The translations under genes and the position numbers were made by a program. This document shows positions 23,551-30,819 of a DNA stretch of 37,532 nt, in pieces. Each line of letters starts with the position of its first letter. Positions within the stretch are counted from its first letter, which is position 1. Source of the DNA: JBBKWJ01 sp037968895 (GTDB lineage: Bacteria; Actinomycetota; Acidimicrobiia; Acidimicrobiales; SZUA-35); contig JBBKWJ010000024.1 in NCBI GenBank assembly GCA_037968895.1, positions 1 to 37,532 of the forward strand, written 5' to 3'. The notes below the pieces were generated by a model, which was not told the origin of the DNA, did not search any database, and was given only the letters and a program-made list of their open reading frames with translations.

Positions 23551-24566
23551 ATCGGTCGCGACTGGGTACTGTGGTGATTCGGGCCGCGGCCCTCGGTGCG
23601 CTCATGCTTGGTGTTGCCGCAAACCCTGCCCTGGCTGATGCCCCAGGACCAACCGACTATTTATCTGAGGTTGTCTCGGTAGAGCCGCCGAGAGATGGGC
23701 TCTCATTGCGCATGATTGGTGGCGACAGCTTCTTAGAGCTGGTTGTCGCCGGGGGCCATGTTGTCGATGTCGTCGGCTACCGGGGTGAGCCGTATCTTCG
23801 CTTCGAAGCTGATGGCACCGTCCTAGAGAATCAACTCTCGCCTACGAAGTACCTCAACGAAGAACGGTACGGGACCGACACCGGTCCTGAAATTGTTGAC
23901 CCAACCGCCGAGCCAGAGTGGGAAGAGGTTGCGAGCGGTGGGCGCTTTGCCTGGCACGACCATCGCACGCACTGGATGAACGATCAGAAACCACCAGGCG
24001 CAGAGCCCGGAGATCGGGTGCTCGAGCAAGTAGTTCCGTTGCTGGTCGACGGCGAGGAGGTCGACGTCACTGTCGTCTCAACGCTGCAAGAACCGCCCAA
24101 ACCCGTCGGCGTGCTGCTCGGCGGAGCCATCGCCGGTGGCGTGTCTCTCGCATACTTCCGTGAACTACTCCGAAGTCGTGCTGCGATCTGGCTTGGCCTT
24201 GGAGCGGCCATGGCGTGTGTGTTTGGGGTATGGGCCTTTGTGTCGGTCCCTAGTGAAACTGGCCCGAGCCCGCTTTTGTGGCTTGCCCCAGCTTTGTCCT
24301 TGGCATCGGTCGCGATCGCACGGGTTAGCCGTTCGCAAGTGTTCCAGAGCGGAATGTTGCTGCTGGGTGGTGTCGAATTGGCGCTGTGGGGTTGGAGTAG
24401 AAGAGGCGCCTTCTGGGCGGCGATTCTTCCGTCAAACGCTCCTGATTGGATCGACCGGGCAAGCGTGTCACTTGCCCTCGTCGGCGGTGCTATTGGGGCA
24501 TTTGCTGGGCTCGTTGGGTTGGTGAGGGTGCTTCGCGCATCCCCACCAACCCGCCCGGCGATTTAG
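23547..24566 (+). CDS. Exported membrane protein of unknown function in the copper cassette
   Basis: A 339-residue protein of unrecognised family. A signal peptide (about 1-30, ending NPALADAPG) leads an extracytoplasmic region (about 31-185) with a cluster of His and Trp (RFAWHDHRTHWMNDQ) that could bind metal. About four to five hydrophobic segments follow (roughly 187-330; VGVLLGGAIAGGVSLAYF, AIWLGLGAAMACVFGVW and others). The extracytoplasmic YLSEVVSVEPP opening resembles proteins found beside CopC/CopD-like genes in actinobacteria, a recollection not checked. The GTG start overlaps the upstream stop (GTGA). It ends the five-gene cassette and converges on the TIGR03086 gene with a 9-nt gap. 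Confidence 0.75.
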   Translation: MNRSRLGTVVIRAAALGALMLGVAANPALADAPGPTDYLSEVVSVEPPRDGLSLRMIGGDSFLELVVAGGHVVDVVGYRGEPYLRFEADGTVLENQLSPTKYLNEERYGTDTGPEIVDPTAEPEWEEVASGGRFAWHDHRTHWMNDQKPPGAEPGDRVLEQVVPLLVDGEEVDVTVVSTLQEPPKPVGVLLGGAIAGGVSLAYFRELLRSRAAIWLGLGAAMACVFGVWAFVSVPSETGPSPLLWLAPALSLASVAIARVSRSQVFQSGMLLLGGVELALWGWSRRGAFWAAILPSNAPDWIDRASVSLALVGGAIGAFAGLVGLVRVLRASPPTRPAI

Positions 24567-24575
24567 AACTGCTAG

Positions 24576-25133
24576 TTAGACGTTGCGGCCGAGGAACGCA
24601 GCAAGCTTGTCGGCATTGGTTGCGCCTGCAGGTGCTTCCTTCTCTGGCCCGAACGGAGCGCCCTCGTCGCCGCGGAATGAATCTTGAATCGCGTGACGTG
24701 ACTGCTCCAACACCATGGCCGAGAGTTCGGGGGCGATGTCAGTTGACTGACCGGTTGCCTTGGCGAGATCCCAGCCGTGGGTCAATGTGTCATTGATGGC
24801 GAGCCCCATAAACGCAGCGCCCGGCATTTCGCCAAATGGCATTTTCACAATGCCATCAAGGGCGCCGTCGGCATTGAAGGCGTCAAGGCAAGAGCGGGTT
24901 GCGTCGTCGTACGCGGCCAGAAAGTCGCCAGCCGAAGGCTTCTCGCTCGCTTCGCTTGGCTTCTCGCCGAGTAGGCCAGCACGGAAGAAGGATTGCCCGT
25001 TCACAATATGGTCAACAAGACCGGCAACGTCCCATGACGCGCATGGCGTTGGATCACTGAGCTGGTCTGGCTTCACGTTTGCGAGCACGCTGCGTGTTGC
25101 TTGCATCGCGGCAGCGAGGGGTTGGGTCATCAT
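24576..25133 (-). CDS. TIGR03086 family metal-binding protein (DinB/mycothiol-type fold)
   Basis: A 185-residue four-helix protein. The N-terminal helix contains TPCASWDVAGLVDHIVNGQSF, with the His expected to bind a divalent metal in the DinB/MDMPI superfamily, and the second conserved site is INDTLTHGWDLAKATG. The family is typical of actinobacteria; some relatives are mycothiol-dependent maleylpyruvate isomerases, but most have no assigned reaction. The strand begins with ATGAATATGATG: AAGGAG lies only 1 nt before the first ATG (25139) but 7 nt before the second (25133), so the second is preferred. The gene is preceded by a 70-nt gap from the large membrane-protein gene. Confidence 0.75.
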   Translation of the reverse strand: MMTQPLAAAMQATRSVLANVKPDQLSDPTPCASWDVAGLVDHIVNGQSFFRAGLLGEKPSEASEKPSAGDFLAAYDDATRSCLDAFNADGALDGIVKMPFGEMPGAAFMGLAINDTLTHGWDLAKATGQSTDIAPELSAMVLEQSRHAIQDSFRGDEGAPFGPEKEAPAGATNADKLAAFLGRNV

Positions 25134-25208
25134 ATTCATTCTCCTTGATATCGAACATGTGTTCCGCCCAAGCCTAGGCGGAGCTCGGCAAGATTGTCCA
25201 CAAGGGCA

Positions 25209-26807
25209 TCACGAACTCGACCCGAGATCACCGAATTCGAGTCGAGCGCTCAATTTCACTTCGCCGGGGTGAAGAAAGTTGATTTCAGTAAGTCCGTCTT
25301 CAGTTGGGTTGATCGTCGCTGGCCCCTCAACGGTCCAATACGGCATGAACCTGATGCGAAGCGTTGCGGTGCCGACTTCGCCCGATTTCAGCAAGATGTT
25401 GTCGTAGCCGAGATGCACCAGTTCGGCTGGCTCAGACAGGATCTTGGTCGCATCGCTGACCTCCCAAACGGTCCAGTGCTCGCCTTCCCACACGACCGTA
25501 AGCCAGTCATGCTCTTCGGCTAGAAGTTCGGCTTCGAGCTTGCCGCCATTGTCGAGTGCAACGTCGGGCAAGGCCACCCAACGAACCGCCCGGTCCAGAA
25601 GCCACTCGTGATACTCGGTCGCCGACAGTTCTGAGTAGAACATCGGGTTAACCTCGCGGTCGGCCTGCCGTTCCCAACCCCGTGCCAGTGAGAATTCGGT
25701 GGCCACGTAGGTCGATTCCCAATGGTTGAGTGTGAACGGGATCTCTACCCGGCTGTTGGTGTCGCCGTGCCAGTTGATGAAGTTCACCAGCGGTGTGAAA
25801 TAGGCTTCCTCCCTGCTCGGATCGGCGTATGCATCGATTGAGCTCTCGGCGGCAGGGAAGATGGTCCAGCAGGCAAAGGCGACGGCGAGTCCGATCGCAA
25901 GCCGTTGACGGTTGCGGGTCGCAAAGAGCAGGGCCGCAACGCCGGCGAAGAACATAGGGAGCCGTTGAAAGTTGCCGCCCATTGGGTTCTCGATACTGAA
26001 GAATGCGACAGCGCCAGCAAGTCCACCGAGGGCAGCGAACCAAACTGCCCGATTCGAGGTGCATCGGACCAAGCCAATAGCGCCAACAATGCACAGCGCG
26101 AAACCGACCGGCTCGAACTTGAAAATCCCACCAGACCCAAACAGAAGAGAGAAGGCCACAAGCGGGGCGAGCGATGCAACAAAGTAGATCGATGTAGCGA
26201 CTTGCGGGCGGAACCGTCGCCCGTCGGGTAGCGCGTCGTGAAGGGCGATCGCTCCTACAACTACGCCGAGAAACACCGAGGCGACGGGCGTTGCGAAACC
26301 GGCGATGACGGCGAGTGCGATGGCCTGCTTGCGGCGATCACGGAACCAGGCATCGAGCGACCAAAGGCCAAACGCGAGTCCGAGGGCGAAGGCTGTGCGG
26401 CCGACTAGCACGTTGGCGACGGTGCTGACTGCGAATACCACGGCGGCCAAGCGAGCCAGAGTACCGGGTGCGAGTTGGGCCAGTCGGCCGAAAAGGAACG
26501 CACTGACGATTGAGCTGACAACGGTGACAGCGACTGGCCCGAACCAAGCGCTGAGCAGTGGTGTGATCAGGCTGTAGCTTGGTGTGAAGTGGCCTGAATA
26601 CCAGGCGTTATTCCAGATTGTGAAGCCATCCGCATCGAAGATTTCGGCGCGGAAATACTGGGCCGGATAGTCGGCTCCTCTCATCCCGGTTACGACAACA
26701 ACGAGCGCGAAGACGGCCGCGACAAAAGCGGCTTCCACGCCTGGTTTGGCGTCGACTCCCCACAACTTGACGAGTCCGGTTTTCTGCGCATACCCTCGCA
26801 TCTGCAC
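25209..26807 (-). CDS. Large multi-pass membrane protein of unknown function
   Basis: A 532-residue protein with about nine to ten hydrophobic helices in residues 20-340, followed by a soluble C-terminal part of about 190 residues. The loop after the first helix (GMRGADYPAQYFRAEIFDAD, then WNNAWYSGHFTPSYSLITPL) resembles the first extracytoplasmic loop of polyprenyl-dependent glycosyltransferases and 6-PTPS-related membrane proteins, but no catalytic motif can be named. The listed start is GTG; an ATG two codons later (26801) is 6 nt after a TAGGCG box and may be the real start. It lies 17 nt after the DNA methyltransferase gene, so the two may form one transcript. Confidence 0.7.
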   Translation of the reverse strand: MQMRGYAQKTGLVKLWGVDAKPGVEAAFVAAVFALVVVVTGMRGADYPAQYFRAEIFDADGFTIWNNAWYSGHFTPSYSLITPLLSAWFGPVAVTVVSSIVSAFLFGRLAQLAPGTLARLAAVVFAVSTVANVLVGRTAFALGLAFGLWSLDAWFRDRRKQAIALAVIAGFATPVASVFLGVVVGAIALHDALPDGRRFRPQVATSIYFVASLAPLVAFSLLFGSGGIFKFEPVGFALCIVGAIGLVRCTSNRAVWFAALGGLAGAVAFFSIENPMGGNFQRLPMFFAGVAALLFATRNRQRLAIGLAVAFACWTIFPAAESSIDAYADPSREEAYFTPLVNFINWHGDTNSRVEIPFTLNHWESTYVATEFSLARGWERQADREVNPMFYSELSATEYHEWLLDRAVRWVALPDVALDNGGKLEAELLAEEHDWLTVVWEGEHWTVWEVSDATKILSEPAELVHLGYDNILLKSGEVGTATLRIRFMPYWTVEGPATINPTEDGLTEINFLHPGEVKLSARLEFGDLGSSS

Positions 26808-26824
26808 CGCCTATTTGCGAAACT

Positions 26825-28306
26825 CTAGCTCTCGACGAGTTGTTTCGCGGTCCAGAAGCCAGGAAGCACACCAGCACCGCTCGCGTATGCACCGAGCCGG
26901 CTCAGGCTGTCGTGATCGAATAGTTCGATGACATCAAACACGATGCTCGGCCCACATGCTCGCAGCGCTCGGTCGGCTTGGGTCCCGCTGCGAGGAGCGG
27001 ATGGGGTAATTACGAGGACTCTTGCGGCTGGGTCGACAGCTCTGAGAATCTGGATTCGGCCGAGGGTTCGCCACAGCAGTTCGATGCGTTGGAGCCCCGG
27101 TTTGGACGACGTAAATGCCCCGGCAACGTCGACGTAGAACGGCGTGCCATCAGCGGCCTCGATGGCAAAGTCGAAGTCGATTCCGGTGCCTGCGATCTTC
27201 GGTTTTGTCTTGGTTACTACGAACCCTGCATCGGTCAGGCAACCGAGAGCGATGTCGCCGACCTTCTTACCTGCGCTGAGCGCCTTGCTGTAAGCGAGGT
27301 CTTGGCGTTGATCGTTGGTCAGGTTGAGCGCCACTTGGGAGTCGTGCGCGGCACGCTCGACGGTGTCAACGCGGTCGAGTTCGTCCTCGAGCCGTGAAGA
27401 CGCAAGCTCAACGAATGCAGGATCGATGTCGTAGCAGATGCCCCGCCTGCCGGTTCTGGCGGCGGCGACGAGCGTGGTTCCGGCACCACCAAATGGGTCG
27501 AGCACGATGTCGTCGACATACGTGTACAGCTCGATTAGGCGACGAGGCAGATCGATGGGGAACGGTGCAGGGTGGCCGATGCGAGTCGCTGACTCTGCGT
27601 CGAATTCCCAGACGTCGCGAGTCGCATCAACGAATTCGTCATTGGTCAGCGTTGATCGGTGAGGGAGGTTCTGCATCTCTCGCTTGGCCGGTTTGATGGC
27701 TCGGGAGAATCGGCCTTTGCTCGCGATGATCACTCGCTCGGTTACGTCACGCAGCACCGGATTGCCCGCTCGGGCGAACGATCCCCAGGCGCACGAACCA
27801 GAGGATGTCTTGCCCTTTTGCCACACAACTTCGCCTCGCAATAACAGTCCGAGGTCGTCCTGCAGAATTGTTGTGATGTCAGCAGAAAGGGAGCGGTATG
27901 GCTTACGCCCAAGGTTGGCGACGTTGACTGCGATGCGACCGCCAGGCTCAAGGACCCTGGCGCACTCGGCAAATACATCGCGAAGCAACTCGAGGAACTC
28001 AAGATAGCTGGCCGGGATCTGATGGTCGGTGCCGTTGCCCGCAACGGCGGTTTCGTAGTCTTTGCCAACGAAGTAAGGAGGTGAGGTGACCACGAGGGCA
28101 ACGCTGTTATCTGGCAAATCGATCTGGGTCGATGACCCAAGCACCGATAACCCTCGACCGATACGCGGGGCGGCCTGTTGCTGGTTTACCACCTCGCTGT
28201 CGGAGAGGATCGGAGGGGTGAATCGTTCATAAAACGGGGCCGAGTTGTGGCCTTCGCGTTTGCCGACGCCAAAGGACGAGGTCTCTGTGGAGCGGCGCCG
28301 ATTCAC
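26825..28306 (-). CDS. Beta-class DNA methyltransferase with an extra C-terminal domain
   Basis: A 493-residue protein. The catalytic motif IV SPPY (75-78) precedes the SAM-binding DPFGGAGTT (270-278), the order of beta-class amino-methyltransferases that make N6-methyladenine or N4-methylcytosine. SPPY is compatible with either base. Residues about 330-493 are a further domain with GIDFDFAIEAADGTPFYVDVAGAF, an alpha/beta pattern recalling PD-(D/E)XK nucleases, though the lysine is not in the expected position. No separate restriction gene is adjacent, so the protein is either solitary or a fused enzyme. The GTG start at 28306 is supported by TACGCT 6 nt upstream. Residues FYERFTPPILSD near the N-terminus appear conserved-like. 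Confidence 0.85.
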   Translation of the reverse strand: MNRRRSTETSSFGVGKREGHNSAPFYERFTPPILSDSEVVNQQQAAPRIGRGLSVLGSSTQIDLPDNSVALVVTSPPYFVGKDYETAVAGNGTDHQIPASYLEFLELLRDVFAECARVLEPGGRIAVNVANLGRKPYRSLSADITTILQDDLGLLLRGEVVWQKGKTSSGSCAWGSFARAGNPVLRDVTERVIIASKGRFSRAIKPAKREMQNLPHRSTLTNDEFVDATRDVWEFDAESATRIGHPAPFPIDLPRRLIELYTYVDDIVLDPFGGAGTTLVAAARTGRRGICYDIDPAFVELASSRLEDELDRVDTVERAAHDSQVALNLTNDQRQDLAYSKALSAGKKVGDIALGCLTDAGFVVTKTKPKIAGTGIDFDFAIEAADGTPFYVDVAGAFTSSKPGLQRIELLWRTLGRIQILRAVDPAARVLVITPSAPRSGTQADRALRACGPSIVFDVIELFDHDSLSRLGAYASGAGVLPGFWTAKQLVES

Positions 28307-28312
28307 TGCATC

Positions 28313-28318
28313 AGCGTA
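28313..28318 (-). promoter_or_regulatory. Leaderless-type -10 box for the DNA methyltransferase gene
   Basis: TACGCT on the minus strand, 6 nt before the GTG at 28306. A second TACGCT lies on the plus strand at 28379-28384 facing the Nudix gene, so this 250-nt gap is a divergent promoter region. Confidence 0.5.
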
Positions 28319-28562
28319 GCGCGCGGCGACGCGCGTGCTGGTCTCGGCCTCGCGGCATCCCCTTTCGACGCCCTCCGCTACGCTGGCCAGCTATGGATCG
28401 ACGCCCTGCAAATGAGCCAGAAGAAGCAGGCTCCTGAGCTTCGATCCACCAGCTGGTCGAGGGGGGCGGCAAGTCATCCCGCGCCCTGCTTCAGCCAGGC
28501 TCGGAAACCCCGCGCCTTGGGCTGAACACGGCGACCTGCCTTCGCTCAACTCCCTTGATGCG

Positions 28563-29144
28563 GTGGTCCGCACGATCGCTGCGTCCACTCCCTATGCGCC
28601 CGAGGTCGTCGCGGTCCGCGGAAAACCACCGTCAGCAGTGCTTGTGCCGCTTGTTGATGGTCCGAGCGGCGTCGAATTGGTGTTCACGCGCCGATCATGG
28701 AATCTGCGTAGCCATATTGGCGAAGTCTGTTTCCCCGGTGGTCGGATGGATCTGACCGACAGCTCCCTGCTCGACACTGCGCTTCGTGAAACCGAAGAAG
28801 AGATCGGCCTTAGCCGTGAACACGTCGAGATTGTGGGTGAGCTTGATCGCCTTGCCACTGTCTCGAGTCCGTCACTCATCGTCCCCTTTGTTGGCACCAT
28901 CGACACGTTGCCATCGCTCACGCCTTCGCCTCACGAAGTCGACGGCATCATCCACATCGGTCTCGAAGAGTTGCTCGACCCGGCTATCTACCGGGAAGAA
29001 ATCTGGACTCGCGACGGCTATGAGATGCCTGTTACCTTTTTCGAACTTGAGGGAGACACCCTGTGGGGGGCAACGGCGCGGATGGTTCGCAACATGCTTG
29101 AGTTGCTCGTAGGTATTGAGCCAAGCGGAAGGGGATTCGGGTAA
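28563..29144 (+). CDS. Nudix hydrolase, CoA pyrophosphatase-like; N-terminus uncertain
   Basis: The body is a Nudix domain: VCFPGGRMDLTDSS, then TALRETEEEIGL, the Nudix box with Mg-binding glutamates, in the form seen in CoA/acyl-CoA diphosphatases of the NUDT7 type. The given start is GTG 28563 (193 residues). However, the same frame stays open upstream to 28416 and translates to GGRQVIPRPASARLG and NPAPWAEHGD before LDAVVRTI, which looks like real protein and resembles the N-terminus of actinobacterial relatives as recalled. No ATG, GTG or TTG exists in that extension. A run of six G at 28461-28466 could hide a frame change joining ATG 28412 to this frame. The stop overlaps the next ATG (TAATG). 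Confidence 0.8.
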   Translation: MVRTIAASTPYAPEVVAVRGKPPSAVLVPLVDGPSGVELVFTRRSWNLRSHIGEVCFPGGRMDLTDSSLLDTALRETEEEIGLSREHVEIVGELDRLATVSSPSLIVPFVGTIDTLPSLTPSPHEVDGIIHIGLEELLDPAIYREEIWTRDGYEMPVTFFELEGDTLWGATARMVRNMLELLVGIEPSGRGFG

Positions 29145-30331
29145 TGCCGAGAAAGTTGACCAACGCTCAAGCACGGCGAATCGCCCTCGGGGCTCAGGGT
29201 TTCGGTGATCCCAAGCCGAAAGGTCGCGTCGACGCCAGACACTTCCGTCGCACGCTCGACCGCATGACGATTCTCCAACTCGACTCGGTCAACGTGTTTG
29301 CCCGGTCCCACTTCATGCCGATGTATTCCCGGCTCGGGCCGTACGACCAAGATGCTCTAGATCGGTGGCTCTGGTTGTCTGGCGAGAATCACGAGTTCTG
29401 GTCTCACGAAGCAAGCATCACCTCGATGGAGCTTTACCCCTTGTTGCGTCATCGAATGGGACAACGGCGATGGAGCGGCGGCGCGAAGTTTGCGGCCGAG
29501 AACGCTGACTATGTGGCGGCGGTTCTCGCCGAAGTCGCATTGCACGGACCGATCTCGGTCGCCGATTTGTCTGATCCCGGCGAGCGCTCGGGTCCCTGGT
29601 GGGGCTACTCGCAAGGGAAGATGGCGCTCGAGTGGCTTTATCACAACGGACAACTTTCGGTCGCCCATCGGACCAAGTCGTTCGTGACCCACTATGACCT
29701 TGCCGAACGAGTGGTGCCCGATGAGCATTGGTCTGGTGACGAGCTGAGCGAAAATGAAGCAGCGCGGCGCATGCTGCTGCTCGGGGCCAAAAGCCACGGA
29801 CTTGGCACCGACAAGGATCTCGCCGACTATTTCCGTCTCGGGATAAAGGTTGCCCGACCGGTTCTCGCTGATCTTGTCGCCGAAGGCTTGCTTGAACTCG
29901 TGACGGTCGAAGGCTATGCCCAGCCGATCTATCTCGACCCGGCCGCCAAAAGGCCCCGGTCAATCAACGCCTCGACGTTCCTCTCTCCTTTCGATCCAGT
30001 CACTTGGTTTCGCCCCAGGGCAGAACAACTCTTTGACTTCGAATACAAGATCGAGATCTACGTGCCTGAAGCGAAGCGTCGCTATGGCTACTACAGCCTC
30101 CCGTTCTTACTGGACGACCAGCTCGTCGGTCGGGCCGACATTAAGGCTGACCGGAAGGCCGGCCGGCTTCTGGCCAAAGCAGCGTTTGTCGAACCGGGTC
30201 ACGACGCTGTCCGCGTTGGTGAAGAGATGGCAGCCCAACTTCGAGTTATGGCGGAGTGGACAAATCTCGACGAGGTCGAAGTGCATTCGAAGGGGAACGT
30301 GGCGAGTCAGGTGAAGAAGGCGCTGGGTTGA
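29144..30331 (+). CDS. YcaQ/AlkZ-like DNA glycosylase (winged-helix HTH_42 family)
   Basis: A 395-residue protein of the COG3214 family, whose members unhook interstrand crosslinks or remove alkylated bases. The conserved catalytic pair is Gln45-x-Asp47 in TILQLDSVNVFARSH, followed by MPMYSRLGPYD. WWGYSQGKMALEWLYHNGQL, FLSPFDPVTWFRPRAEQLF, and YGYYSLPFLLDDQLVGRADIKADR are further family blocks. The QxD type corresponds to E. coli YcaQ rather than the antibiotic-resistance AlkZ with QxQ, so a housekeeping repair role is more likely. The ATG overlaps the Nudix stop, and the next gene starts within its stop, giving a coupled trio of Nudix, glycosylase and membrane protein. Confidence 0.9.
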   Translation: MPRKLTNAQARRIALGAQGFGDPKPKGRVDARHFRRTLDRMTILQLDSVNVFARSHFMPMYSRLGPYDQDALDRWLWLSGENHEFWSHEASITSMELYPLLRHRMGQRRWSGGAKFAAENADYVAAVLAEVALHGPISVADLSDPGERSGPWWGYSQGKMALEWLYHNGQLSVAHRTKSFVTHYDLAERVVPDEHWSGDELSENEAARRMLLLGAKSHGLGTDKDLADYFRLGIKVARPVLADLVAEGLLELVTVEGYAQPIYLDPAAKRPRSINASTFLSPFDPVTWFRPRAEQLFDFEYKIEIYVPEAKRRYGYYSLPFLLDDQLVGRADIKADRKAGRLLAKAAFVEPGHDAVRVGEEMAAQLRVMAEWTNLDEVEVHSKGNVASQVKKALG

Positions 30332-30732
30332 GTAGATCATTGAAGCGAGCGCTCGTCGGCGTTCTCTCGATCGTGTTGGCGCTCACGCTCTGGCTCCCGT
30401 GGGTCTACTTCGGGTCGGCTTCTCGAACATCATTTGGCGTGTTCCGGAGTGCCCAAGCGCTTGGACTCGACGAGCTCGCCCCTTTTCGAGTGGCGTGGTA
30501 TCTGCTTCCTGTCGTCGCACTCGCGGTGCTCGGCGTCACCGCTCTTGGGCATATTCGTATCGCTGCGGTGCTACTTATTGTGCTCGCACTACTGCTTGGA
30601 CTTCCGGCGCTGGTTGTAGTGGTCGCGGGACTATCGGCTTGGGGGAGCAAGCTGGCCTTCGCAGTCGCAGTTGCCGCCCTCGGGGTCGGATTGGCAGCGA
30701 CGATCGCTCGGCCCGATCCAGGGGCGCAGTAA
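30328..30732 (+). CDS. Small multi-pass membrane protein, unknown function
   Basis: A 134-residue hydrophobic protein with about four membrane segments (LVGVLSIVLALTLWLPWVYF; VAWYLLPVVALAVLGVTAL; IAAVLLIVLALLLGLPALVVVV; LAFAVAVAALGVGLAATI) and a basic N-terminus. The proposed TTG start at 30328 overlaps the glycosylase stop (TTGA) and places a short positively charged stretch before the first helix. A longer form reading back into the glycosylase gene is unlikely. No family is recognised; LWLPWVYFGSASRTSFGVFRS suggests a conserved first loop. An 87-nt leader region follows before the next gene. Confidence 0.65.
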   Translation: MSRSLKRALVGVLSIVLALTLWLPWVYFGSASRTSFGVFRSAQALGLDELAPFRVAWYLLPVVALAVLGVTALGHIRIAAVLLIVLALLLGLPALVVVVAGLSAWGSKLAFAVAVAALGVGLAATIARPDPGAQ

Positions 30733-30819
30733 CGATCCTCTAAGGTCTTGATGCGAGGGTGCCGATACTCAAGAATCGGCGGCACGAGTGTGCCTTTCGC
30801 ACCTTCGTGGAGGGAAGAT

